The notes under the pieces are model-generated. The model was not told where the DNA came from and ran no database searches. It saw only the letters and a list, made by a program, of their open reading frames with translations. From Agrocybe praecox (lineage: Eukaryota; Basidiomycota; Agaricomycetes; Agaricales; Agrocybaceae), in the NCBI GenBank assembly GCA_964017145.1, contig OZ024848.1, positions 2,120,501-2,184,500 on the forward strand: DNA of 64,000 nt, written 5' to 3'. This document shows positions 45,431 through 58,743 of the stretch, piece after piece. How positions within the stretch are numbered: position 1 is the first letter of the stretch; each line of letters begins with the position of its first letter. The translations under genes were made by a program, and so were the position numbers.

Positions 45431-48400
45431 ATGACGACAGAAGAAGATATCAGGGCATTCATAGATCGCCAACGCATCTTATTAGCGAAAGAGCGCGAAG
45501 CAGAAATTGAACGGAGTTCTTTGCTGTTATCCAACTGTGGTCCAAAACTCTTGGAGCAGAAAGGACTTTCTCTGGGGGGACTTGGGATCGTTGGTGTCAA
45601 TATCGGTCTCGGAGGCAAAACGTGCGCGATAGTTGTCTCTATGAGCATTCCACGCGTTTACCTTCCTGGAAGGCAGGCTGGTGGAACTTGATCGACCGTC
45701 AGCTTATCATACGAGCCCGATTTTTCCTCCTCACAATTTCAGGCATGTTCGCGGCTTAGGAGACTATCCTCCTGGGTTTTTGATCAAGATGATTTTATAG
45801 ACCAGGAGACCTTGCGAGAATTGAAGCAAATATAACTTCGAATGTTGCCAATAAGAAACCAAAACCAGTTACTTCCACAGAAACCAAGGCCGCTGAAGGG
45901 GTCGTTTACAAGGTAACGAATTCATGAAACTGCAGCTATGGGAGATGTATCTAATAGTTCTTCTGATAGGTATCAGATACCCGCATTGTGATAGCCGTCG
46001 ATTCGTCAGAGTCCAGTTCAGAAGATCTTGACCTGCCGGAACGATGTCGTGTCGTGAAGCTTGCCAATAGCGTTACCTACGACAGGTAAACCTTTTTATT
46101 ATACTTTGATTCATCCTGTTTCTGTTGAAACAGAGAAAGCCAGGATGGACAAAACGATAGACCAACTCGAAAAGATCGTCTTGCCTTCGGTTAGCCAACT
46201 ATTTACGCACAAAGGGACTGCGAATGAATTCACAATTTGACAGAATGACGGAAAATCAACAGGTGATTTGACAAGCCTGATACAGGTTCTTATGGGGATG
46301 AAAGCACCCTTACCTAGAGAACCTATCTCGAACATTACTTTCTTCGACGATGGCTTAAATGATAGCCAAAAAGCTGCCATCAAATTCTGTCTGGAGTCAC
46401 CGGAAGTCTCGTGCATACATGGTCCTCCTGGTATCTTTTTGTCATTTTTCTCTCGGTATGCTATATATTTACATCAATACAGGAACTGGAAAGACGCATA
46501 CTCTCATCGAAATCATCCGTCAATACACAACGGTTACTGCGACAAATCCGCAACCTAAACGCGTTCTGGTCTGCGGTGCTTCCAATCTTTCGGTGGACAA
46601 CATTCTAGAGCGCTTACTGGCTTTACCGGCCGTGGAAAAAACTCCGAAGCTGAAAGTCACTAGGCTGGGTCACCCTGCACGGATTATGGCTCATGAAGGG
46701 GTTCTTGAGGCAACTCTCGAAGTCAAAGCTACCCGGACCGACCAAGCAGCCCTCGCTAGAGACGTGAAGGAGGAGCTCGAAACCGTCCTTGGGGTGCTTT
46801 CTGGTAAAGGGAAAGGCGTGAAGGGTAAAGGCCCTAGAGGTGCCGAGCGAAGGAAGATGTGGGACGACGTCAAAGCCCTTCGAAAAGAGTGCGTTGTTCA
46901 ATCCATGTGCAGCTTAGGGGTGCTCATGATATTTAGGTATCGACAACGAGAAGGGAGTGTCGTCAAGTCAGTGCTAAAGGAATCGCAGGTTTGAAATTTA
47001 ATATCCTTTGGACTTTGACGCATGCAACTAACTCGGTGGTTGAAGGTCGTGTTATCAACGTGCCATTCGTCTGGGGGAAGACAATTGTACAATGAGCAGT
47101 TCGATGTGGTTATTATCGACGAAGCAACTCAAGCTTTAGAAGCTGTAAGTCGCATGGTTTCCATTATTGGAGGCATCTTGTTAAGCTTTTCTTCATATAG
47201 GTCTGTTGGATCCCCATTTTAAAAGGAAAGAAGCTCATATTAGCAGGCGATCCAATGCAACTTCCCCCCACCATCCTCTCCGTTGAGAGGACGAAGAAGA
47301 AAAAGCAACCGGCGTCAAAGCTAACCGCAGCTTCAAACTCAAAGCAAATTTCACAGCCTAGAACAGCCCCCGCAAGTGATCGACCTCCCAAAGGGTCTGA
47401 TTCTGACTTGACATCCTCTGGGTCAGAAAATAGCGACTCTGAAGAAAATTTCGCCAAGTCAGCCGCGTCCCTATCAATAAAGCAGAAGAAAGGACCTACA
47501 CCCAAACTCGTACCTCCGAAAACATTGGAAACGACTTTGTTTGACCGATTAGAACTGATGTATGGGGCAAGCATCAAGCGCATGCTGGAAGTTCAGTACC
47601 GGTATATATCGTTCCATTTTCGGCGTGATTTGCCTATAACTAACGTCTTCGCATGTAGAATGCACGAACAGATTTGCATGTTTCCATCCGGAACGCTCTA
47701 TGGCGGCAAACTTAAATCACACAAATCTGTGGCCTCGCACCTACTTCATGATTTACCTAATGCGCAAGCCTCCTCGGAAGAAGATGAAAAGGAACTCCTT
47801 CAGACACCTGTTGTATTCTTTGATACAGCGGGCTGCGAATACTTTGAAAGACTTGATGGAGATGGAGACGAAGGTAGTAGATGTAATGAGAACGAAGGCA
47901 CAATTGTTGCGAACTGGATTGAGAAGCTGGTGAGTCGCTCTTTCCATTGAAGGGCAAGATCGGAGTTGATGAAATGCTTCACTCTCTCGGTCTCAGGTGG
48001 AGGTTGGAATCATACCGGGCCAAATCGCCATCATTACTCCGTATGCCACAGTCCTGTTGTAGCGGGAATGATGTTTCTGACATTCTATACAGATACCAGG
48101 CCCAGGTTACGCTTTTGACTTCCCTTCTGCGTCCCAAGTATGGTGCCGCACTCGAGATCGGAACAGTGGATGGTATGCAGGGTAGGGAGAAGGAAGCTGT
48201 CATCATTTCCCTGGTAAGGAGCAACGACCAAAGAGAAGTCGGATTTCTCAAAGAAAAGCGACGCATGAATGTGGCGATGACAAGAGCAAAACGGCATTTA
48301 GTGAGTTTGTTTCTAGTGGAGAAAAATAAGGGTGAATTTTCTGATGCTGTGTTAGTGTATCGTGGGGGATTCTTCGACAGTAATTCATGGAGGAAGTTAC

Positions 48401-48432
48401 TTGAAGAAATGGCTCTCATGGCTCGAAGGTAA
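45431..48432 (+). CDS. HCS1: Hcs1/IGHMBP2-type SF1 DNA/RNA helicase
   Basis: Upf1-like superfamily 1 5'-3' helicase, homologue of yeast Hcs1 (DNA polymerase alpha-associated helicase A) and human IGHMBP2. It starts [20 protein letters not shown], with the N-terminal beta-barrel region ([32 protein letters not shown]). Motif [12 protein letters not shown] is interrupted by an intron after the Gly codon's first base. Motif II is [13 protein letters not shown], motif [16 protein letters not shown]. Then [25 protein letters not shown] (motif V) and [14 protein letters not shown] (motif VI) follow. A Ser/Lys-rich insert lies after motif III (about 47290-47510). An intron at 45743-45800 has a GC donor. 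The gene reads through to 48432 and appears intact. Confidence 0.93.
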
Positions 48433-49484
48433 TGCAGATGTAAAATACGCAGGATTGGAATGAGAAGGCGTGTGTACAGCTTATTAGAATGCACACGTAA
48501 CTTCCAAGTCGGATACAATTTGCTCTAATCTTGTAGCATCTTTCAGCCTTTATCAATCCATTTCCAAATTGAAACAAAATCTGTCTATCTCGCAAAAACT
48601 AGGGATTTCACGTGAAGCCTCTCCCAACAGTACGTGCGAGCTTGAGCGTCAGTAGATATACCATAATTCGCGCTAATGCGCATCCACACTAACGTTGAGT
48701 TCTGATCCTCTTCAAGATCAAATGAACCAGCCCATGATCTGATCTTCTGTTCAGATAAACGGTTGAATATCGACTCTTTAATACTCAGAACTTACTCTAC
48801 ACCCATTCCGACTTTAATTAATCACCAAATGCTTCTACAATCTCCTTCTGCCAATCATCTGGCATTGAGCATTCATCACGCGTTGAGAGACGCGTCGGTC
48901 ACGTGCATTTGGCTGCATGGCACGTTAAAACGTGATTGTGAGAGTCTATCCTTTAGGCCTTGAACATTCCATTGTCGTCATTGATGATCTACTTGTCCGG
49001 CTATACTGAACCTCCAAAATTCCATTTCATCTCGCGTTTGTTTCTCAAGTTTCTCATGCATTTTGCACTGCCAAAGCAACCTAAAGGAAGGTTCTGGAGT
49101 CTATAGCACCATTTCGGTTTAGCTTGCCACGCGACTTAAACCAGGACGATGCGGACGGGTCTCCTCAACGCTGCCTCGCGGCATTCGTCCGTACTTATGG
49201 CTACATCGGTTAAGGAGCCCATGGTGGAAAACGTCCAGAAATATAGCGCTAGATGCTTCCAAAACACGAGGATTGACGCACATCTACATGTACGGTACGC
49301 GCATGTCTGTTAGCACATACCTTGCGATTTACTCCTCGTTGCCCTCTTTTCATCTCTTATCCCACTCATCACTTTCTGCCACAACCACCACTTGCGTGAT
49401 ACACTCGCTTACTAGGACACCGACTATTGCCAAACAATAGCATTACCACCCTCATATATTGAGTCTATTGGGTCCCGAGGGTTG
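48433..49484. other. Intergenic, possibly with an unplaced 5' exon
   Basis: No gene called. Near 49150-49300, an ATG reads MRTGLLNAASRHSSVLMATS and continues for about 50 codons to a possible donor (GTACGC); this may be a 5' exon of the ATPase gene downstream, but I could not find a convincing join. Confidence 0.35.
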
Positions 49485-52247
49485 ATGAATTCCAGAAGCA
49501 ACGGAAAGCTAAGAAAATCCGCCCCAGCGCCTCAATCTCAGCACACTACGGTGCAGTCCTTCCACTGGTTATTCAGGAGCAATATTCCTCGAAAGCGAAG
49601 CTCTTACATCTCAGTTAACCCTCAAAGGCGCAATTTCTTTGGAATGGGAGAAATCTTGGGCGTCCTGGCGAACGTAAGGTAGTATACTATGACAGCTGAA
49701 CTTGTTAGCTAACTGGTTCATTTAGCCAGCCGAGACTGTTCGCTCTCTTACAGAATCCAAAAAGCTCCTCGAAGAAGCTCGAAGAGAGATAAACGAAAGC
49801 AGAGAACGTTCTCAACTTAGACGAAAGCACACGTTTTCCCGGTTGCCTGGGTTTTTTCCTCGTGCAGCGGAGATGCGAGTTATTGAGCGTGCGATGGAAG
49901 GAGAGCCTTCGTTTACAGTTCTCTTTGGCGCTAGTTCTGTCGGAAAGGTGGGTAGCTGGTTGATGTTACTTGGATGGGTGATTGACATATCGCGCTAAAG
50001 ACAGCACTGCTGCGAGAGGTACTCAGTCGGGATGAATACCACGTCCTGCACTTCGACTTGCGGATTGCTGGCTTCGCTGATCTTGCCAGCTTATACACAA
50101 GCCTTAGTGAACAAATGGAGCAATACTTCGAGGAGATCTCTACGAGGATGGAAGGGTACGAGGACTTTGAGAGGGAAGCTTGGAGCTTCAAGGTTTGCTA
50201 CAAAGATTAGCTTTTTCAATCGCTAACTTATTTCTTCAGCACGATCGCTTGAATGTGGAACGAAGAGTCGCAGAACATGGCAGTTCCGACTCTAAGCAAT
50301 CTGTGATCAAAACGAGCGATGTCGCTAGACTTATGGAACTGTTCCAGGCATGTTACAACACGTGATACTCACGACAGCTATTGCTTACCATTATCTAGAG
50401 CTCTCTATTGAAGTATTGGGAATTTGAACCTGTTTTCAAGAACCAGGAAAAAACAGCAGAAGGCAGATACGACAAACGTAATCGCCGACAGGCCTCGGGC
50501 GACTCAACCAGAACGCATGTGGAGCGTGCTAATTCCCCGGATATTGAATCCAAGCCTTCGAAATGGAGTTTCAGGAGCTGGGGAAGGAGCAAAGGAAAGG
50601 AATCAAAATATTCCTCAACGCAAAACAACATACATCAAGACGACAAAGCGGGCACAGTTCATCTAGAGAATGAGAAGGGGAAAGGTAAAGAAAGGCCTCC
50701 CAAGAAGATGCCGGTATGTTTCACATCACCGTTACGGAAGTTTGGTTGTCTTCAGCTTATGCAATTACCTTTGGCCTTCTACATAGGTGATATTCTTTGA
50801 TGAGGCACATAAATTGTACGCGTTTATCCTTGGGGAATGCGCCAATTAATTTATGCGCACGTTACTCACGATAGATAATTGATATAGGCCCGTACTCATC
50901 CAATCGACGGAAACAATGAAATGCCTTCTGGATTCCATGCTAGTTTTGACAAAGCAAGACAGGCTCTGTCATGTCATTCACGCGACGAGCGATCCTTTCT
51001 ATCAAACTTGGCTCAGGCAGTTGAATGTCATGCAACATTGCAAGGTACTTCAAGATTTTCTTTTGGTACTATCATAAGATTAACCGTCTCTCTTTGTGAT
51101 CACAGATTATTACCGTCGGAGATTGTTCCAAGGCCGAGACAAAGACGTTCTACCGGGAAAAGGTTTTGCCTCGCGTACCCGAACGTATAAGGGGAAAGCT
51201 AGATTTTGAACTATTGTACGATGCGTTTGGAGGAAAGCTTGCGCATTGGAATGATTACATTACCGACTTTGGTGAGTTTTGTCCTAATCGAATGCATTTA
51301 CCGATTCACTGAATAGATATTTTATACTTTACGTTAGTCAACTCCAATGGTACTTTGGATAGTAAGTCTCTTTTACCAATTCGGGATTTCTTTCGATACT
51401 AACGGGCGTTCAAGTCAAACAGAGCTCTCATTTTCTCCAGGCCCACGCTTTACTGAATCTACACATCATTCACTCATCGCAAGCACCCACGAACGGAGGG
51501 TCACCTCCTGGCGAGGCCCCTAGAGCGGCGAACACTAGCACGGTAGAAACGCTCCATCCAGCACTCGGACCAGCTGGGTTCAAAATATATTCACCCATAA
51601 CGCATCCACATGGCCCTGGTTCCATGGTCAGTGGTGGAGATGGCAGCCAAGCATCAATGGGTGTCGGGGGACCCCCTGAATTTTCTGCAATGGAACTATT
51701 GAAAGTAATGAGTCGTCTTGCAAAGCCAGATATTCCATACTTGCCTTACTTCCATTTATGTCGGGAGATTGGAGTCAGGGCCGTTGATGGGATGGTGAAA
51801 GGCCGAGTCCTGGATTTGAGGTGGACAGAGACTGTTACGAAGGAAATGGGCGAAGAAACGAGGGCGAGAAGCAGTCGCGTTATGAACTTGCCCAATCCTA
51901 CTGTGCATCTCCATGTTCGGGATAGTGCGTTGGCTAGTCAGACGGCTATGACTGGAGCTTCTGGGAGCGGATTCCTTCAACAGGAAAGTACTAGCAACGT
52001 AAACACGACACCTATCGATCCTCCTCCGCCCATTGACGAGCATGAAGATATGGCTCCGATGTCGGACGTCGATATGGGAATGGGCCATGGTTTGGATGCC
52101 TTTGAGGAAGTTGTCGAAATTGTTGGACCGAAACTGGTGCCTACGACACCGATTATGCGATATGCCATGCGGGATGTGGTTCAAGAATATGAAGATGATC
52201 AGTCGGTGTCAGAATATGCCTCGCTGTCGGACATAGACGAGTACTAA
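49485..52247 (+). CDS. P-loop ATPase of unknown function
   Basis: Conserved-looking ATPase without an assignable role. It starts at ATG 49485 (MNSRSNGKLRKSAPAPQ); a longer 5' end is possible. Walker A is LFGASSVGKTALLREVL, with an intron inside the motif after the Lys codon. Walker B is PVIFFDEAHKLP, and a sensor-like strand is ITVGDCSKAET. Between A and B is a charged, Ser/Lys-rich insert (about 50450-50710). The later part (FHLCREIGVRAVDG) looks ordered and the C-terminus is acidic and Met/Asp-rich (MSDVDMGMGHG; SVSEYASLSDIDEY), stop 52247. The arrangement resembles archaeal-type/AAA+ single-domain ATPases. I counted about eight introns, joined by eye. Confidence 0.8.
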
Positions 52248-54068
52248 TTGAATTTCGTTTCTCTTTCTCTTTCCGTTTTCTTTCCTTTCCTTTGTACTGA
52301 GCATCAGTGCTTCCTCAAATATGACAATTCCATGTCCGATGTATATTGTAGGCTTAATAATATGTCCACTCTCTGTATCAATGATTGTATTTAATCAAAT
52401 GATTTGCATAAAGATGAAAGTTCAATCAGGCACTGACTGAGCCGTTTGGAAGCTTTAGAGAAAACGGAAATTAATAGTAGTACCAATGGTCCTTCAACCT
52501 TCTCGGGAAATGGTCCGTAATCCCAGTTTATTTATGGATTATGTTTTGCACGCATTAGGAACTGGATGATTCCGCACACCATAATACCGCTAGGAGCTCG
52601 TTAAAAAGGACTCTTTTTGTTCTTCGCCCGAACCCATCGGCTTGATTGTCGAGGATATCCCGACAGTCAAGGTATAAGCATGTGAGGTATTTACTATCCC
52701 ATCATGATTGAGGAAACAGTTAACATACAAGTAATCAATTGATGTCTACGGAGCATTCCCAGAAACTGAAGACGCACAGGGCCACAGGCTACTGCAGTTA
52801 AGGTATATGTTAAGTTGTAGTTATTAATCATCTAAAGTCCCTTTCTTTAGAAACCATGGATGAATAATGGGCTGATGCTGATACCGATCCTGAGAAAAGC
52901 GCATCGATACTGAAGCGGATTCACTGGTGAACTCTGCGTACCGCCAACTTGCCGGATTTTTCTTGTGAAGCACATGAGCGTAACGCGTGTATGAGATTTA
53001 GTGAAAACCATATTCATCAGAATCAGAATGCGAAACAACCATGTTTTGAGTGGCCCAATTTTTGAGCGCCAGTGCCAAGCTAACGACATACGTGAGCGTT
53101 TATTTCAGCGTGCGATAAACATTTTCGGCATCCTCCAAGCCGTGAAAACGCCATGCGGCACAGGTGATTGAGGCTGTATCTTAACGTTCGCCATCTCAAA
53201 TTATATTGCGCGAGATACTTCATATTTTAAACCTACTTGTTTGAATGGTGAGCTCCAGTGTAATTAGAAATGAGCACTGGTTTCCTCGAAGCAAGCCATT
53301 TGACGACAAACGTCTGACTATTAACTAAGCGTACGGGATAACGGGTTTGAGAGATAATCGACGTCTTCTTTCCACTGAGAAAAGGCTCCGGTCCTATCAA
53401 GGCTGCTCGTCTACTCACTGGCGACTTATTTGAGTGGATAACGCCTTCGACTGACTCATACCGAAGACAATTGACCACATATGTGCTTAACACGGCATAC
53501 ACTTTGTGTTACAAATCACATACAAAATCTTATTCACAAAAATCATGAAAGCATCCAAATACTTTACCGACGTCTCGGTACTCCTGGAAGAGCGCGAGCG
53601 GGAAGGAGAACAACAGTGAGTGAAACGACGGGGATCGTTACGTTCGCCATATATAATTAGCGCTGGGACTTCCTTTTTCGTGTCTGCCGCGACATGAGAT
53701 TGTCTGGGCACGGAGACCTTAAAGGATCCTCATTGACCAAAAGGAGAAATTCACACAATGTTCCTGGTAGCATGCTAAATATAGAAACGACTTCACTCAA
53801 GCGTTTGCATGTCCGTGTAGTATGGGTAGATATATTCTCCATAAGATATTTACTGAGGTGAATCCCATTGATTTCTTCGCTCTCAAACGGTGATTCTTAT
53901 CTAAGGCGGATATCCTTGCACATGGATTGATATCGGATAGTACGTTAGCTGCCATTGACCTCGCAGTTTTCAAAGCAAAGAAAAAAGAACAGGACCGAAA
54001 AAACATCCCTCGAAAGTATAAGTACTCTGGAGTCTACTGAACTTTTACTCATCAGTTTCTCCAACTCG
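52248..54068. other. Intergenic, laccase upstream region
   Basis: About 1.8 kb without a supportable gene; minus-strand frames such as 53233-53502 have no motif. The right end is the promoter of the laccase gene, with an A/T-rich TATAAGTA at about 54016. Confidence 0.45.
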
Positions 54069-56338
54069 ATGCACTCTTCAGCAACTTTCTTCAAGTTACT
54101 CCCGTTTGTGATAGGCACTCTTGCCGCCATCGGTCCTACAGCCGACTTGGTAATAACGAACAAGAATATAACGCCAGATGGCTTTACTAGATCGTCCGTC
54201 GTTGAGCGTTATATTATGCAGAGTACTTGTTATTGACCAGACAACAGAGCCGTTCTCGCAGGTCCTGATCATGATTCGGCCACATTTCCTGGCCCTCTCA
54301 TCACTGCAAACAAGGCAAGCGGTTTCTCTTGAGTTTATGGGCTAAATCTCACTGCAACTCATGCGCATAATAGGGCGATAAGTTCAACCTGAATGTAGTC
54401 AACTCTTTAACAGATAACACCATGTTGTTGAGCACCAGCATTGTAAGATTTCTCATTTACATTAACCAAATGAATCAATCATATTGAGACCCATGATCAT
54501 ATAGCATTGGCACGGGATGTTCCAGCATGATACAAGCTGGTCTGATGGCCCTGTTGGGGTGACTCAGTGCCCCATTGCTCCGGGAGAGTCTTATCTGTAT
54601 CAGTTCTCGTCTACCACACAGGCGGGGACTTTCTGGTATCACTCTCATTACTGTAAGCATTATCAGTACAGATGTACGTTTTATCAGCGCTAACATGCAT
54701 TACGTCTCAGCTACGCAATACTGTGATGGCCTTAGAGGAGCCTTGGTTGTTTACGACCCCCAGGACCCGCATCTTCCCTTGTACGATGTTGATGATGGTA
54801 ATTTATTGGTATTTATGTGCTGAGTGCTTGTAATTGACATTCGTTCTTAGAATCTACGGTTATAACCCTCGCAGACTGGTAATATCACAATCATACCTTC
54901 GGTGGGAATATCACTAACTAAAAATACAACAGGTATCATACCCCTGCACCGTCTGCAATAGTACAAGGAATTCCACCTACCCCTATAGGGACTTTGATCA
55001 ACGGCCTTGGACGTTATTCTCAAAGTCCTACAGGCACTGCTCCCCTTGCAATTGTCAATGTCGTTCCTAACAAGCGCTACCGTTTCCGTCTCGTTTCCAT
55101 TTCTTGCGACCCAAATTTCAAGTTCTCAATCGACGGGCACAATATGGTTTGTTGAAATGATTTCTTTGGAGTCTTTTTTAACTTCTTATTTTGCAGACTA
55201 TCATTGAAGTCGATACAGTCAACGTCGAACCCCTGACAGTTGACTCCATCCAGATCTTCGCGGGACAGAGGTATTCCTTCGTCCTGAACGCTAATCAGCC
55301 CATCAACAATTACTGGATCCGCGCGGAGCCTAATTTAGGTAACACTACCTTTACAGGGGGCTTGAACTCTGCTATTTTGAGATACGCCGGCGCACCGATT
55401 CAAGACCCCGCTACCGCTCGGACCGTTAACAACGCAATGTTGGAGACAAACCTTCACACGCTCGAGAACCCTGGCGCACCGGGAACTCCAGGAGTTGGAA
55501 ACGCGGACGTCAATCTTCCAATGGTTATTGGCCGCAACGCAACTACCCGAAAGTTTACGGTCAACAATGCGACGTTTGACCCTCCGAATGTGCCAGTTCT
55601 ATTGCAGATCATAAGCGGTGCACATTCCGTGCAAGACCTTATGCCGATGGGTTCTTTCTATGAGCTGCCTCCTAACTCAGTCGTTGAGTTGACAATTCCG
55701 GGAGGAGCTGCCGGAAGTCCTGTATGTTTTTATCCCCTTGCTACTTAGCCTTGATTTAAGCGCTTATCTCTATTCTATTTTTAGCACCCTATTCATCTTC
55801 ACGGAGTCAGTCGAATTTACACCTGTTTATTTTTAAATAAAATGCTGAACGGTCTGATAGCATGTGTTCGACGTCGTTAGAAGTGCTGGAAGCTCCGTCT
55901 ATAACTATGATAATCCAGTTAGGCGCGATGTTGTGAACAGCGGAGTCCAAGGGGACATGACAACCATACGATTCAAGACGGATAATGCGGGACCATGGAT
56001 CATGCACTGGTTCGTTATACTTTGAATCTATCAAAATATATGACTCACCGTTTTTCGATAGTCATATTGACTGGCATTTGGAATTGTACGTACCTCACCT
56101 ACTTGGCATGTCAATGTGCAGAAATTAACATTATTCATTAACAGGGGTCTTGCTGTTGTCTTTGTCGAAGATTTAGGTGGTATCAGGCAAAGCGCACAAC
56201 CACGTAAGAGTCTCTATCAGCCACTTAGTCTTGGGAAGCTATTAACAGTTAGCCATAGCATCCTGGGACCAACTTTGCCCAACTTTCAACACATACAATG
56301 CTTCCCATCCTCAAAATTTCCCACCTATCACGAAATAA
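54069..56338 (+). CDS. Laccase (multicopper oxidase)
   Basis: Secreted phenol oxidase that uses four copper ions to reduce O2 to water. It starts [20 protein letters not shown], a signal peptide, followed by [19 protein letters not shown]. Copper motifs are all present: L1 HWHGMFQ, L2 FWYHSHY, L3 HPIHLHGH and L4 [16 protein letters not shown]. The residue ten after the type-1 Cys is Leu, not Phe. Cupredoxin domains 1-3 are complete. The last exon ([19 protein letters not shown]) follows an intron beginning GTAAGAGT near 56202 and ends at TAA 56336-56338. About ten introns of 50-60 bp are used. No breaks seen. Together with the cellobiohydrolase it supports a lignocellulose-degrading lifestyle. 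Confidence 0.94.
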
Positions 56339-56634
56339 AGATTGAAATCAGTATAAATGTTTGTGTAGCTACATTTAAGATCATGCTACTAAATCTAGAA
56401 CTTATGTACTGGTTGAGAAATATATATTCTTCTATGCTGAAATACCCGAGGTCATCAAGCCCTAAATCTTAATTTTTAAAAAGTGCGAACGGGCCGGTGC
56501 ATTCCGCTTCCGTAAGTTGGAGCGGCATCAGCAGTGCCGAGTCTGCGTTCAGCTTCTTACTCTTTTCCTCTTTGTTCACCCTCCAGTAGAGTGTGTATAA
56601 AGGCACAGAAAACACCAAAGTCACAAACCTAAAT

Positions 56635-58152
56635 ATGTCGGCTCCTTTGAAAGAGGTCCTTCTCGTCGGATTTGGTGCCGTAGGCGCGATCTGTGAATTT
56701 GTTGTGCCTTTGGTACGTTCGATGGCTGGACTGACTCTGCATTCACAGATTCTCTTATCTTGAAACAAGGAGGATTGGCTCGCGTAACTGCTGTGGCGCG
56801 TAGTAATTATGATGCTGTGAAGGGTACGTACCATTATTCAATCCAACGTGTTCATAGTACACTTCGCTTATCTCTAAGTTCACAGAGAAGGGCATGCATT
56901 TCCAGAGCCAAAAGTACGGAGAGATAAAAGGATGGAGACCTGATCGATGTATGGCGTGCTCCTTGCCTCAATCAGTAGGACGCTCACGAAATTCAGTGTG
57001 CAGGTCGGTAGCAGAGGCCGCAGATCAACCGTATTCATACGTAGTTGTGACAACGAAAGCGATCCCAGATGTTATCAAAACTCCTCAAATCTTAGCTCCT
57101 CTCCTTTCAAAGGAGTACACTAGCAAGTTCCCGCAGCCCACTTATGTGCTCATACAGAATGGTCTCAACGTAGAAGTTGATCTGTACGACTCTCTGAAGG
57201 AGCTTCAAAAGGGAGAGCCGAGCATAGTCAGCACGGCCGTATGGATTGGTGCAAACTTGTTATCTCCTAATGTTGTTGAACATAATGATTTTGTAGGTTT
57301 ATACTTTGATTTATTGGTCTTTGAGGATTTCATACAATTCTAGAAGGAGCGATTGGCTCTGGGAATTTATCGCCATAAAGATAGGACGACAACTGTCAAC
57401 TCTCCTGAAGAAAGTGCTTTGCTCGAGGATCTTGGAAGTTTGTTTGGAACTGGGGGCACTACAATTTCTATTCTTGCAGAAATCCAAAGAATGAAATTCA
57501 ACAAAAACTTCTGGAACGTCGCCTTTTCTTCGTTCGCTACTCTTACTCAGTATGTTTGTTCTATGTTTCGTTTACATGATAGGGGTCACTGATTATTATT
57601 AGATACACTTTGCCAGCGATTTTTCGCCCTCCTCCAGCAGAGGGTACTTCATATGAGCCATATACTTCAGATAGAACAGCAGACCTTATCTCGACGTATA
57701 CTATTCCAGCTATGAGAGAAACGTTAGATGAACTCGTCGTGCTGGGTGGGTTTTCACGACGTAATTTACTGTGCAAAGGCTAAAATGACAGTGATCGAAA
57801 GCACGCGCACTCGGCTATCCGGACACACCTGACGGCATACCGTCTTCACTACCACTCAGTACTTTGAAAAATACATGGGATCTTCATGCAAAACCCGAAA
57901 GTAGCCATGTTCCGAGCATGCTCCTTGATGCTCGGAAAGGACAGCCCCTCGAGGTTGAAGCTATCCTAGGCGAGGTAGTGCGAATGGCTAGGGAATGCAA
58001 CGTTAAAGTTCCTGTGAGTGAAATTTCATATAAACCCCGATTCCCTGACCTGATTGAAACGTACCTTTCGACAGCGCGTGGAGACGCTGTATGCACTCCT
58101 TTTGGTGGTGCAGAACCAGATACTGCGCAAGATTGAAACCGGGAAGAACTAA
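56635..58152 (+). CDS. Ketopantoate reductase (2-dehydropantoate 2-reductase)
   Basis: NADPH-dependent reductase of the ApbA/PanE family, acting in pantothenate and CoA synthesis; related proteins may reduce other keto acids. It starts MSAPLKEVLLVGFGAVGAI, with the nucleotide-binding GxGxxG-type VGFGAVGA. AVARSNYDAVK, YVVVTTKAIPDV and VLIQNGLNVEVDLY follow, the last being the conserved QNG. The C-terminal domain has the helix MKFNKNFWNVAFSSFATL, YEPYTSDRTADL and PSMLLDARKGQPLEVEAILG, a typical substrate-site Lys/Asn/Ser-Asp region. The final exon RVETLYALLLVVQNQILRKI ends at 58152. About six short introns. The NFW (instead of a K-N in some homologues) is normal in this clade. Confidence 0.9.
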
Positions 58153-58743
58153 TAGCACCTGTCAGCCCTGCCATGGACCACGGATGAGTCAAAGGCAGTA
58201 TGGAAAAGAACCTCAATCTATTTACATATTTAGAAATAGGAAGGGTACGGGCCCGATGGTGGGGAGTAATTTACAGGAACGTAAACAGTGTCGTGTTCTG
58301 TTCTTCAAAGTTGCTTCAAAGCCCCGCACTCAGTGTCTTTGTACTTATTGTCTTTGTATGTGACTCATACCCAAGGTGTCCCCACGATTGTTGCTGCGGG
58401 TGGGGATCTAAGTATCGATATCAGGAACACCGAGTACAGATTGAGTTTGGATTGAGTACAGATATACGTACCATTGGATCATCAATGATCAAAGTGACCG
58501 TCACAAAGTATTTGTAACTATTTTGACAGGTGGCCAAGAATATATAAGGTTGGGTGTTGCGCAGTTTGAAGCCCCAAGTTCTTGCCTCGTTTTGACTTCG
58601 TTCCCTCCGGGCACATCGTTCATATTTTCAGTGAATCCTGTTCCCCCAGGTAACATCGTCATCTCAGCAGCGCGCTTATATCTACCTTATCTCCCGTATA
58701 CATCTCCATTACACGACTTATTTTAACTCGTTGAAAACAACAT
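58153..58743. other. Intergenic, Argonaute upstream region
   Basis: No gene supported; a plus frame 58200-58517 is Cys/Val-rich without a family match. An A/T-rich ATATATAAGG lies near 58541, about 200 bp upstream of the Argonaute ATG. Confidence 0.45.
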
